Source: Streptomyces bikiniensis
GTDB taxonomy: Bacteria > Actinomycetota > Actinomycetes > Streptomycetales > Streptomycetaceae
DNA length: 64,000 nucleotides
Assembly (NCBI GenBank): GCA_000716465.1
Contig: JNWL01000001.1
Location: 310,001-374,000 of the forward strand
Reading direction: 5' to 3'
Made by a program: the position numbers and the translations under genes. Shown in pieces: positions 56,914 through 64,000 of the stretch. The notes below the pieces were generated by a model. That model saw only the letters and a program-made list of their open reading frames with translations, had not been told where the DNA came from and made no database searches. How positions within the stretch are numbered: position 1 is the first letter of the stretch; each line of letters opens with the position of its first letter.

Positions 56914-59001
56914 TCAGCGCGCGGCGGCGTCGATCGATTCCCGCGCGGCGGCGACGATCGCCTCGGGCGTGAAGCCGAACTCGCGGAAGAGGACCTTCGC
57001 GTCCGCGGAGGCGCCGAAGTGCTCCAGGGAGACGATCCGGCCGGCGTCACCGACGTAACGGTGCCAGGTCAGGCCGATGCCGGCCTCGACCGCGACCCGC
57101 GCCTTGACCGACGGCGGCAGGACGGAGTCCTTGTACGCCTGGTCCTGCTCCTCGAACCACTCCACCGACGGCATCGACACCACCCGGGTGGGCGTGCCGG
57201 CGGCCTGGAGCTGCTCGCGGGCCTCGACGGCCAGGTGCACCTCGGAGCCGGTCGCGATCAGCACCACCTCCGCCTCGCCGCCTTCGGCGTCGAACAGCAC
57301 GTAGCCGCCCTTGACCGTGTCCTCGTTCGGCGCGTACGTCGGCACGCCCTGGCGGGTGAGCGCCAGACCGTGCGGGGCGCCCTTGCCGTAGACCTTGGTG
57401 TGGCGCTGCATGATCTCGCGCCAGGCCAGGGCCGTCTCGTTGGCGTCGGCCGGGCGGACCAGGTTCAGGCCCGGGATCGCGCGCAGCGAGGCCAGGTGCT
57501 CCACCGGCTGGTGCGTCGGACCGTCCTCGCCCAGACCGATCGAGTCGTGGGTCCAGACGTAGGTGACCGGCAGGTGCATCAGGGCGGAGAGGCGCACCGC
57601 GTTGCGCATGTAGTCGGAGAACACCAGGAAGGTGCCGCCGTAGATGCGCGTGTTGCCGTGCAGCGCGATGCCGTTCATCTCCGCGGCCATCGCGTGCTCG
57701 CGGATGCCGAAGTGGATCGTGCGGCCGTACGGGTCGGCCTCCGGCAGCGGGTTGCCCTCGGGCAGGAACGACGAGTCCTTGTCGATCGTCGTGTTGTTCG
57801 AGCCGGCGAGGTCGGCCGAGCCGCCCCACAGCTCGGGGATGACCGCGCCGAGCGCCTTGAGGACCTGGCCCGAGGCGGCACGGGTGGCCACGCCCTTGCC
57901 CGGCTCGAAGACCGGCAGCTTCTCCGCCCAGCCCGCGGGCAGCTCGTTGGCCTGGATGCGGTCGAACTCCGCCGCGCGCTCCGGGTTGGCCGTACGCCAC
58001 TCCGAGAGCTGCTTCTCCCACTCCACGCGCGCCTCGCGGCCCCGCTCGCCCAGCGCGCGGGTGTGCGCGATGACCTCGTCGGAGACCTCGAAGGTCTTCT
58101 CCGGGTCGAAGCCCAGGACGCGCTTGGTGGCCGCGACCTCCTCGTCGCCGAGCGCCGAGCCGTGGGCGGCCTCGGTGTTCTGCGCGTTCGGCGCGGGCCA
58201 GGCGATGATCGAGCGCATCGCGATGAACGAGGGGCGCTCGGTCTCGGCCTCGGCGGCGCGGATCGCCGCGTAGAGCCCGGCCGGGTCCAGGTCGCCGTTG
58301 GCCTGCGGCTCGACCCGCTGCACGTGCCAGCCGTACGCCTCGTACCGCTTGAGCGTGTCCTCGGAGACGGCCGTCTCGGTGTCGCCCTCGATCGAGATGT
58401 GGTTGTCGTCCCACAGCAGGATCAGGTTGCCGAGCTTCTGGTGGCCGGCCAGCGAGGACGCCTCGGCGGAGATGCCCTCCTGGAGGCAGCCGTCACCGGC
58501 GATCGCGTAGACGCGGTGGTCGAACGGCGAGGTGCCGGCCGGCGCCTCCGGGTCGAACAGGCCGCGCTCGAAGCGGGCGGCCATCGCCATGCCCACCGCG
58601 TTGGCGACGCCCTGGCCCAGCGGGCCCGTGGTCGTCTCCACCGCGGCGGTGTGACCGTACTCCGGGTGACCGGGGGTCTTCGAACCCCAGGTGCGGAAGG
58701 CCTTCAGATCGTCCAGTTCGAGACCGAAGCCACCCAGGTAGAGCTGGGTGTAGAGGGTCAGGGACGAGTGGCCGGCCGAGAGCACGAACCGGTCGCGCCC
58801 GACCCACTCGGGGTCGGCCGGGTCGTGGCGCATCACCTTCTGGAAGAGGGTGTACGCGACGGGCGCCAGGCTCATCGCCGTACCGGGATGGCCGTTGCCG
58901 ACCTTCTGTACGGCGTCCGCGGCCAGGACGCGGGCGGTGTCTACGGCCCGCTGGTCCAATTCGGTCCACTCGAGGTCTGTGGTGGTCGGCTTAGTGCTCA
59001 C
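56914..59001 (-). CDS. tkt: Transketolase
   Basis: A 695-residue thiamine-diphosphate enzyme that shifts two-carbon units between sugar phosphates. The ThDP motif is GDGCLQEGISAEASSLAGHQKLGNLILLWDDN (GDG to DDN). VGNGHPGTAMSLAP, FVLSAGHSSLTLYT and the C-terminal pyrimidine-binding FGIREHAMAAEMNG are the other landmarks. GTG 59001 follows AGGAGAGGAG on its strand. First gene of the operon and divergent from ctaB. Confidence 0.97.
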   Translation of the reverse strand: MSTKPTTTDLEWTELDQRAVDTARVLAADAVQKVGNGHPGTAMSLAPVAYTLFQKVMRHDPADPEWVGRDRFVLSAGHSSLTLYTQLYLGGFGLELDDLKAFRTWGSKTPGHPEYGHTAAVETTTGPLGQGVANAVGMAMAARFERGLFDPEAPAGTSPFDHRVYAIAGDGCLQEGISAEASSLAGHQKLGNLILLWDDNHISIEGDTETAVSEDTLKRYEAYGWHVQRVEPQANGDLDPAGLYAAIRAAEAETERPSFIAMRSIIAWPAPNAQNTEAAHGSALGDEEVAATKRVLGFDPEKTFEVSDEVIAHTRALGERGREARVEWEKQLSEWRTANPERAAEFDRIQANELPAGWAEKLPVFEPGKGVATRAASGQVLKALGAVIPELWGGSADLAGSNNTTIDKDSSFLPEGNPLPEADPYGRTIHFGIREHAMAAEMNGIALHGNTRIYGGTFLVFSDYMRNAVRLSALMHLPVTYVWTHDSIGLGEDGPTHQPVEHLASLRAIPGLNLVRPADANETALAWREIMQRHTKVYGKGAPHGLALTRQGVPTYAPNEDTVKGGYVLFDAEGGEAEVVLIATGSEVHLAVEAREQLQAAGTPTRVVSMPSVEWFEEQDQAYKDSVLPPSVKARVAVEAGIGLTWHRYVGDAGRIVSLEHFGASADAKVLFREFGFTPEAIVAAARESIDAAAR

Positions 59002-59345
59002 CCTGGGTCAGGGCTCCTCTCCACATGTCTGAAGCCGGTGACTGAGGGTGTACCGGCGGTGTCGAGCCTACCCCCGTCGGACGGCCCTCTTTTCGTGCTC
59101 ATGCCCCTCAAATGAGCGCACACGGCAAGACTGCCGGTGGCCGTGGGACTTCGCCTCCCGAACGGGTCCACCGCGTGGGACGTGCCCCTTCGACACGACC
59201 CCACCCTTGGGGGCGTACCCCTTCAACACGACCCCACCCCCGCGAAGATCGGCGTCTGGGCAACGTCTAGAGTGGCGTGGTACGCGCAAGCTTCACCCCG
59301 CTTTCATCCGGGGAGCTTGCTGGGATTTCTCTGTCAGGGGTGTGC
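59002..59345. other. Intergenic region between divergent tkt and ctaB, with direct repeat
   Basis: No gene is supported. A 26-bp imperfect direct repeat lies at 59181-59206 and 59214-59239, period 33 bp (core ACACGACCCCACCC; the copies differ at two positions). A -10-like TAGAGT at 59268-59273 could serve ctaB, giving a leader of about 70 bases. The repeats lie just upstream, where an activator or repressor would bind. Confidence 0.6.
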
Positions 59346-60293
59346 GTGACGGCCGTCGAGTCCCGACCCGCAGGGGTCGTCTTGACTCCCAGCCCGGGGG
59401 GCCATCGGCCGTTCGGGGCCCGCGTCAAGGCATTCGTGGCGCTGACCAAGCCGCGGATCATCGAGCTGCTGCTCATCACGACCGTCCCGGTGATGTTCCT
59501 CGCCGAGCAGGGCGTGCCGAACCTCTGGCTGGTGCTCGCCACCTGCTTCGGCGGCTACCTGTCGGCGGGCGGCGCGAACGCGCTGAACATGTACATCGAC
59601 CGCGACATCGACGCCCTGATGGACCGCACGTCCCAGCGTCCGCTGGTCACCGGCATGGTCTCGCCGCGCGAGGGCCTGGTCTTCGGCCTCACCCTCGCGG
59701 TGGTCTCCACCCTCTGGTTCGGCCTGCTGGTCAACTGGCTCTCCGCCTGGCTCTCGCTCGGCGCGCTCCTCTTCTACGTGGTCGTCTACACGATGATCCT
59801 GAAGCGGCGGACCGCGCAGAACATCGTCTGGGGCGGCATCGCCGGCTGCATGCCCGTCCTCATCGGCTGGTCCTCGGTCACGAACTCGATGTCCTGGGCC
59901 GCCGTCGTCCTCTTCATGGTGATCTTCTTCTGGACGCCGCCGCACTACTGGCCGCTGTCGATGAAGGTCAAGGACGACTACGCGCGCGTGGGCGTCCCCA
60001 TGCTCCCGGTGATCGCCTCCAACAAGGTCGTCGCCAAGCAGATCGTGGCCTACAGCTGGGTCATGGTCGCCGTCTCGCTGCTCCTCACCCCGCTGGGCTA
60101 CACGGGCTGGTTCTACACGGCCGTGGCGCTGCTGACCGGCGGCTGGTGGCTCTGGGAGGCGCACGGGCTGCTCAACCGGGCCAAGGAGGGCGCGACGGGC
60201 GCCAAGCTCAAGGAGATGCGCCTCTTCCACTGGTCCATCACCTACGTCTCGCTGCTCTTCGTCGCGGTCGCGGTGGACCCCTTCCTCCGCTGA
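59346..60293 (+). CDS. ctaB: Protohaem IX farnesyltransferase (haem O synthase)
   Basis: A 315-residue prenyltransferase with about nine helices that adds a farnesyl group to haem B, making haem O for aa3-type cytochrome oxidase. The first Asp-rich site is [18 protein letters not shown], and the second is [20 protein letters not shown] 59346 follows CAGGGG. A GTG two codons earlier is the alternative. A perfect 19-bp hairpin follows the gene. The CtaA partner is 570 bp further on in the opposite direction. Confidence 0.96.
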   Translation: MTAVESRPAGVVLTPSPGGHRPFGARVKAFVALTKPRIIELLLITTVPVMFLAEQGVPNLWLVLATCFGGYLSAGGANALNMYIDRDIDALMDRTSQRPLVTGMVSPREGLVFGLTLAVVSTLWFGLLVNWLSAWLSLGALLFYVVVYTMILKRRTAQNIVWGGIAGCMPVLIGWSSVTNSMSWAAVVLFMVIFFWTPPHYWPLSMKVKDDYARVGVPMLPVIASNKVVAKQIVAYSWVMVAVSLLLTPLGYTGWFYTAVALLTGGWWLWEAHGLLNRAKEGATGAKLKEMRLFHWSITYVSLLFVAVAVDPFLR

Positions 60294-60313
60294 CCTCCGC
60301 AGGACCGCTCGGC

Positions 60314-60357
60314 CGACGGCCGGGCCGCGTGGGAAACGCCACGCGGCCCGGCCGTCG
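60314..60357 (+). terminator. Strong terminator after ctaB
   Basis: A perfect 19-bp stem (60314-60332 with 60339-60357) closed by the loop GAAACG. The arms contain CGGCCGGGCCGCGTGG and its complement. Confidence 0.88.
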
Positions 60358-60390
60358 CCGTTCGATCTACCCGTCGGTAGCATCCTTGCC

Positions 60391-60735
60391 ATGGCAGACA
60401 CGCAGGCAGATACGAAGGCAGACACGAAGAAGGACGAGCGCAGGGTCGCCCGGCTCACCAAGCAGATCCGGGCCTTTGCCGAGGAGCACGGCGGCTCCGA
60501 GGGACACCTGGAGCACATCGGCCAGGCGGGCACCCGGATCGTCCTCGTCGGCACGGACGGCCTCTGGGGCGACCTGGTCGCCCCGACGTACGCGATCGCC
60601 GAGCGGGCGGCCGAGAAGGCCGGCCTGACGCTCCACGAGGAGTTCGACGGCGAGTTCGCCGCGAAGGTCGTCACCGGTCCGTACGAGTGGTCCCGGATGG
60701 CGGGCATCCAGATCGGCGGCCCCTCCGACCGCTGA
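60391..60735 (+). CDS. Conserved hypothetical protein, 114 aa
   Basis: A small soluble protein. The N-terminus is polar with a five-residue near-repeat (DTQAD/TKAD/TKKD). The rest has a helix (RVARLTKQIRAFAEEHGG), strands (TRIVLVGTDGLWGDLVAP) and WSRMAGIQIGG at the end. TAGCAT (60378-60383) ends seven bases before ATG 60391, suggesting a leaderless message. The gene follows ctaB. No family or function is recognised. Confidence 0.78.
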   Translation: MADTQADTKADTKKDERRVARLTKQIRAFAEEHGGSEGHLEHIGQAGTRIVLVGTDGLWGDLVAPTYAIAERAAEKAGLTLHEEFDGEFAAKVVTGPYEWSRMAGIQIGGPSDR

Positions 60736-60755
60736 AGCGGCGGACGCTTACGTGA

Positions 60756-60843
60756 GCACAGGTACGCGTCCGGGCACAGGTACGCGCCCGTACGCGCGCG
60801 CGTACGAAAGGGCCCACCGGTTCGCGGGAACCGGTGGGCCCTT
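60756..60843. terminator. Bidirectional terminator with short repeats before ctaA
   Basis: AAGGGCCCACCGGTT (60808-60822) pairs perfectly with AACCGGTGGGCCCTT (60829-60843), loop CGCGGG, between two convergent genes. To its left are two copies of GCACAGGTACGCG (60756-60768 and 60774-60786) and an 18-bp perfect palindrome CGTACGCGCGCGCGTACG (60789-60806). Confidence 0.82.
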
Positions 60844-60866
60844 CTGCGTGCGCGTACGGGGGAGCC

Positions 60867-61826
60867 TCAGGCCTTCGCGAGCTCCGGGTCCGCCTGGGCC
60901 GGGATCGCCGGCGTGTCCAGCGGGCGCTCGCGCATGCTCAGGGCGAGCCGCACGACCGCGATCCACATCAGCGAGGAGCCGAGCATGTGGGCGCCGACCA
61001 GGAGCTCGGGGACCCCGGTGAAGTACTGGACGTAGCCGATGCCGCCCTGGAGGAGCAGCACGACCAGCAGGTCGCGGGCGCGGGCCCTGGTGTCGTCCGG
61101 GGCGTCCACCGCGCGCAGGACCAGCCACATCGCGATCGCGAGCGCGCAGACGATCCAGGCGGCGATGGCGTGCAGGTGCGCGGCGTTCGTCCAGTCCCAG
61201 GGCATGCGCGGGACGTCGCTGCTGTCGCCGGCGTGCTTGCCGGAGCCGGTCACGGTGGTGCCGAGCGCGATCAGCAGGCCCGAGGTGATCACGATCGTCC
61301 AGGACAGCCTGCGGACCGGGCGGGGCACGCGCGGGCGGGGGGCGGCGTCGCCCTCGCCGGTCCGGTGCCAGGTGACGACGGCGACCGTGAGGAGCGCGTT
61401 CGCGGCGAGGAAGTGGCCGGCGACCGTCCACGGGTTGAGGCCCATCCACACCGTGATGCCGCCGAGGACGGCGTTGCTCAGCACGATCCAGAACTGGAAC
61501 CAGGCGAGCCGGGTGAGGCCCCGCCGGCGCGGCTTGACCGAGCGCACGGCGACGATGGACCAGCCGACGGCGGCCGACAGGACGTACGTCAGCAGCCGGT
61601 TGCCGAACTCGATGGCGCCGTGGAGGCCCTGCTCGGGCGTGGCGAAGAGGCTGTCGTCCGTGCACTTGGGCCAGGTGTCGCAGCCGAGGCCGGAACCGGT
61701 CAGCCGGACCGCGCCGCCCGTGACGATGATGAGCACGCTCATCACGACGGCGGAGAGCGCGGCGCGCCGGAGCGTCCGGGGGGACGGGGTCCAGCGCCGG
61801 GCGATGGAGGCGAGGGGGTTCAGCAC
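60867..61826 (-). CDS. ctaA: Haem A synthase
   Basis: A 319-residue membrane protein (COX15/CtaA) with about eight helices that oxidises the C8 methyl of haem O to give haem A. The conserved extracytoplasmic Cys pair is LGCDTWPKC. Haem-binding histidines are in GLHGAIEFGNRLL, VAGHFLAANALL, AAHLHAIAAW and LVGAHMLGSSL. GTG 61826 is preceded on its strand by TACGAT, seven bases away, so the message is likely leaderless. Confidence 0.96.
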   Translation of the reverse strand: MLNPLASIARRWTPSPRTLRRAALSAVVMSVLIIVTGGAVRLTGSGLGCDTWPKCTDDSLFATPEQGLHGAIEFGNRLLTYVLSAAVGWSIVAVRSVKPRRRGLTRLAWFQFWIVLSNAVLGGITVWMGLNPWTVAGHFLAANALLTVAVVTWHRTGEGDAAPRPRVPRPVRRLSWTIVITSGLLIALGTTVTGSGKHAGDSSDVPRMPWDWTNAAHLHAIAAWIVCALAIAMWLVLRAVDAPDDTRARARDLLVVLLLQGGIGYVQYFTGVPELLVGAHMLGSSLMWIAVVRLALSMRERPLDTPAIPAQADPELAKA

Positions 61827-61916
61827 GGGCCCTATCGTAGGACGGCGCTTGTGCGCGCTTTCACGAGGGGGGCGTATGTGGCCGAACGGAACCTTACGGT
61901 TACTCCCCGGGGCGGG

Positions 61917-62705
61917 TCACTCCCAGCGGAAGAACTTCGCTGCCGCCCCCAGGCCCAGGACCGCCCAGACCGCGAGGACCAGCGCGTCGCCCCACGGCAT
62001 CGGCGCCCCGCCCTGGAGGACGTCCCGCAGGCCGTCCGAGAGGGCCGCGATCGGCAGCAGGGCGAGCACGTCGCCCGCGGCGCCGAACTTCTCCAGGGGC
62101 ACGATCACCCCGCCGCCCACCAGGAGCAGCAGGAAGACCAGGTTGGCGGCGGCCAGGGTGGCCTCGGCCCGCAGCGTGCCGGCCATCAGCAGGCCGAGGC
62201 CGGAGAAGGCGGCCGTGCCGAGGACCAGGAGCAGCAGCACCGAGAGCGGGTTTCCGTGCGGGGACCAGCCGAGGGCGAGCGCGATCGTCGTCAGGAGCGC
62301 GACCTGGAGGACCTCGGTGACCAGGACGGAGAGCGTCTTGGCCGTCAGCAGGGCCCAGCGGGGGAGCGGTGAGGCCCCCAGGCGCTTGAGCACCCCGTAC
62401 CGGCGCTCGAAACCGGTCGCGATGGCCTGGCCGGTGAAGGCGGTGGACATCACGGCGAGCGCGAGGACGCCGGGGGCGAGGAAGTCGACGGGCTTCCCGG
62501 CCCCGGTGTCGACCACGTCGACGGTGGAGAACAGCACCAGGAGCAGTGAGGGGATGATCACCGTCAGGAGCAGCTGCTCGCCGTTGCGCAGCAGCATCCT
62601 GGTCTCCAGGGCGGTCTGCGCGGCGATCATCCGCCCGACGGGGGCGGCGCCGGGCCGGGGGGAGTAGGTGCCGGCGGACGTCGGGAGGGGGGTCCCCGTG
62701 TTCAT
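61917..62705 (-). CDS. ABC-2 type transporter permease
   Basis: A 262-residue membrane protein with about six helices (LLLTVIIPSLLLVLFSTV, FLAPGVLALAVMSTAFTG, VLLLLVLGTAAFSGLGLLM, LVFLLLLVGGGVIVPLEKF). It forms the membrane part of an exporter with the ATPase encoded at 62978-63904. The cytosolic loop with GFERRYGVLKRLGASPLPRW is the usual coupling region of this family. ATG 62705 follows AAGGAG by eight bases. In an unexpanded arrangement its ATG would overlap the ATPase stop directly. Here three 92-bp units intervene. Confidence 0.93.
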   Translation of the reverse strand: MNTGTPLPTSAGTYSPRPGAAPVGRMIAAQTALETRMLLRNGEQLLLTVIIPSLLLVLFSTVDVVDTGAGKPVDFLAPGVLALAVMSTAFTGQAIATGFERRYGVLKRLGASPLPRWALLTAKTLSVLVTEVLQVALLTTIALALGWSPHGNPLSVLLLLVLGTAAFSGLGLLMAGTLRAEATLAAANLVFLLLLVGGGVIVPLEKFGAAGDVLALLPIAALSDGLRDVLQGGAPMPWGDALVLAVWAVLGLGAAAKFFRWE

Positions 62706-62797
62706 GACCTCAGCTCCTTGCCGGTGAGCTCAAGGCTGTGCCGGCCCGGGGGGTGACCCCCGGACCCCCGGCAGGTCTCGTCGGTGGTCCGCTTCAT
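62702..62797 (-). CDS. Mini-ORF 3 of the tandem chain (31 aa)
   Basis: ATG 62797 to TGA 62702. It begins MKRTTDETCRGSGGHPPG and ends LELTGKELRS, the last part copying the C-terminus of the ABC ATPase. Its stop overlaps the permease ATG as ATGA, and its start overlaps the stop of mini-ORF 2. It has its own AAGGAG eight bases before the ATG. Whether a stable peptide accumulates is unknown; it may act only as a ribosome relay. Confidence 0.4.
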   Translation of the reverse strand: MKRTTDETCRGSGGHPPGRHSLELTGKELRS

Positions 62798-62889
62798 GAC
62801 CTCAGCTCCTTGCCGGTGAGCTCAAGGCTGTGCCGTCCCGGGGGGCGACCCCCGGACCCCCGGCAGGTCTCGTCGGTGGTCCGCTTCAT
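62794..62889 (-). CDS. Mini-ORF 2 of the tandem chain (31 aa)
   Basis: ATG 62889 to TGA 62794, overlapping mini-ORF 1 and mini-ORF 3 by ATGA at either end. It begins MKRTTDETCRGSGGRPPG. It differs from mini-ORF 3 by Arg for His at residue 15. Same ribosome site and same ATPase-derived tail. Confidence 0.4.
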   Translation of the reverse strand: MKRTTDETCRGSGGRPPGRHSLELTGKELRS

Positions 62890-62981
62890 GACCTCAGCTC
62901 CTTGCCGGTGAGCTCAAGGCTGTGCCGACCCGGGGGGCGACCCCCGGACCCCCGGCTGATCTCGTCGGTGGTCCGCTTCAT
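62886..62981 (-). CDS. Mini-ORF 1 of the tandem chain (31 aa)
   Basis: ATG 62981 to TGA 62886. Its ATG overlaps the ATPase stop (ATGA at 62981-62978), so ribosomes finishing the ATPase can restart here. It begins MKRTTDEISRGSGGRPPG; Ile-Ser at residues 8-9 replaces Thr-Cys of the other two. Confidence 0.4.
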   Translation of the reverse strand: MKRTTDEISRGSGGRPPGRHSLELTGKELRS

Positions 62982-63904
62982 GGCCTCAGCTCCTTGCCGG
63001 TGAGCTCAAGAAAAACGTCTTCGAGGGTGTGCCGCTCGACCGAGATCCCGTCCGGCATCACGCCGTTCTGGGCGCACCAGCTGGTGACCGTGGCGAGGAG
63101 CTGCGGATCGACGTCGCCGGTGATCCGGTACGTGCCCGGCAGGGTCTCCGCCGCGGCCGTGCCGTCCGGGAGCGCCTTGAGCAGGGAGCCCAGGTCGAGC
63201 CCGGGGCGGCCGGTGAAGCGCAGGGTGTTCTCGGCGCCGCCGCGGCACAGCTCCTCGGGGCTGCCCTGGACGGCGATCCGGCCGGCGTCGACGATGGCGA
63301 CGTCGTCGGCCAGCTCCTCCGCCTCCTGCATGAAGTGCGTGGTGAGGACCGTGGTCACCCCGTCGGCGCGCAGCTCGCGGACCAGGTCCCAGGTGGCGCG
63401 CCGGGCCTGCGGGTCGAGCCCGGCGGTGGGCTCGTCCAGGAAGACCAGCTCGGGGCGGCCGACGACGGCCATGGCGAGCGCGAGACGCTGCTGCTGGCCG
63501 CCGGAGAGGCGCCGGTAGGTCGTACGGCCGCAGGAGCCGAGGCCGAGGCGCTCGATCAGGGCGTCCACGTCCAGCGGGTGGGCGTGCAGCTTCGCCGTGT
63601 GGCGGAGCATCTCGCCGGCGCGGGCGCCGGAGTAGACGCCGCCGGACTGGAGCATGACGCCGATCCGGGGGCGCAGGGCGGCCGCGTCGGCGACCGGGTC
63701 GAGGCCGAGGACCCGGACGGTGCCGCCGTCGGGCCTGCGGTAGCCCTCGCAGGTCTCGATCGTGGTGGTCTTGCCGGCCCCGTTGGGGCCGAGGACGGCG
63801 GTGACGGTGCCGGCCCGCACGTCGAGGTCGAGGCCGTCGACGGCGGTCTTGTCCCCGTACCGCTTGACCAGGCCGCGGACCTGGACGACGGACTCTTCTC
63901 GCAT
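62978..63904 (-). CDS. ABC transporter ATP-binding protein
   Basis: A 308-residue ATPase that powers export through the permease encoded downstream. Walker A is LGPNGAGKTTT, the Q-loop region is IGVMLQSGG, the signature is LSGGQQQRLALAMAV, Walker B is ELVFLDEPTAGLD, and the H-loop is LTTHFMQEAEELADD. The C-terminal ~80 residues are the accessory domain of drug/antibiotic exporters (DrrA-like). ATG 63904 is chosen because TAGACT lies seven bases before it on its strand, suggesting a leaderless start; an in-frame ATG at 63970 would add 22 residues. The stop overlaps the ATG of mini-ORF 1. Confidence 0.94.
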   Translation of the reverse strand: MREESVVQVRGLVKRYGDKTAVDGLDLDVRAGTVTAVLGPNGAGKTTTIETCEGYRRPDGGTVRVLGLDPVADAAALRPRIGVMLQSGGVYSGARAGEMLRHTAKLHAHPLDVDALIERLGLGSCGRTTYRRLSGGQQQRLALAMAVVGRPELVFLDEPTAGLDPQARRATWDLVRELRADGVTTVLTTHFMQEAEELADDVAIVDAGRIAVQGSPEELCRGGAENTLRFTGRPGLDLGSLLKALPDGTAAAETLPGTYRITGDVDPQLLATVTSWCAQNGVMPDGISVERHTLEDVFLELTGKELRP

Positions 63905-64000
63905 GTCCGGAAGTCTAGAGAGCGCCCGGGGGTCCTCCGGCCGCGGGTCCCGAAGAGTGGTCGAATTCATCCCACGAATGATCGTTTCCGCAGGTCAGGT

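Larger units (their letters stand above)
62701..63010 (-). repeat. Three 92-bp tandem repeats at the ATPase/permease junction
   Basis: Full units are 62701-62792, 62793-62884 and 62885-62976, followed by a 34-bp partial copy (62977-63010) that is the true 3' end of the ATPase gene. Neighbouring units differ by only two or three bases. Each holds the end of the ATPase coding sequence (LELTGKELR), a ribosome site AAGGAG, an ATGA and a GC-rich hairpin (CCGGGGG/CCCCCGG). The period of 92 equals 96 minus the four-base ATGA overlap. Confidence 0.97.

Noticed and set aside
60736-60866. Small RNA gene in the palindrome-rich stretch before ctaA
   Set aside because: The palindrome and the hairpin are explained by a bidirectional terminator between convergent genes, and no promoter is evident within the gap.
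62701-63010. CRISPR-like array (three near-identical 92-bp units)
   Set aside because: The units are directly adjacent with no unique spacers, are too long, and derive from the end of the ATPase gene. There are no cas genes.

Overview
The window is high-GC chromosomal DNA from a Streptomyces species. The evidence is the very high GC third-position bias, frequent GTG and TTG starts, GTGA/ATGA gene overlaps, a chaplin gene, whiA, rbpA, a mycothiol-dependent isomerase-family gene, opcA, and the gene order uvrC-rapZ-yvcK-whiA ... gap-pgk-tpi-secG-rbpA ... pgi ... pgl-opcA-zwf-tal-tkt-ctaB typical of streptomycete core chromosomes. There is no transposase, prophage, tRNA, rRNA or CRISPR array.

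Layout. 1-5.0 kb: edge of a membrane-protein gene, a small lipoprotein, and an SNF2 helicase overlapping a SWIM zinc-finger gene. 5.0-13.6 kb: a two-domain wall-anchored chaplin, a DUF2293 protein, an aminotransferase divergent from an HxlR regulator across a double palindrome, a MerR/SDR pair, an eroded uridine-kinase-like gene and the psuG-psuK pseudouridine catabolic pair. 13.8-17.6 kb: cupin, MFS exporter, alkyltransferase and MHYT sensor protein. 17.6-24 kb: uvrB followed by a Ter block (TerD, a TerD fused to a large C-terminal region, and a TerC membrane protein behind a yybP-ykoY manganese riboswitch). 24-31 kb: MHS-family transporter, a truncated metallo-beta-lactamase copy with heptanucleotide repeats, an unknown 99-residue gene, the intact metallo-hydrolase, a DinB/MDMPI protein and uvrA. 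31-35 kb: Rieske lipoprotein, XRE regulator, and a secreted C39-like protease overlapping a membrane-anchored partner.

34.7-39.8 kb is the tightly overlapped uvrC-rapZ-yvcK-whiA unit, with a likely WhiA-controlled whiA promoter inside yvcK. After a secreted M14 carboxypeptidase comes the central-carbon block (43-59 kb): lower glycolysis (gap, pgk, tpiA), secG, rbpA, an MFS gene, pgi, two PH-domain membrane proteins, and the oppositely oriented pentose-phosphate operon tkt-tal-zwf-opcA-pgl. Together these enzymes run glucose 6-phosphate through either glycolysis or the NADPH-producing pathway. The right end holds the haem A pair ctaB and ctaA and an ABC exporter.

The most unusual feature is at 62.7-63.0 kb. 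The junction of the ABC ATPase and permease genes has been expanded by three near-identical 92-bp units. Each unit is an exact 31-codon open frame with its own ribosome-binding site, and each overlaps its neighbours by ATGA, giving a five-frame chain of coupled stop/start sites. Other notable items are an alternative RBS-masking hairpin predicted for the manganese riboswitch, a decapeptide-repeat frame that runs out of phase into a PH-domain gene, and the GACAC-containing dyad upstream of whiA.
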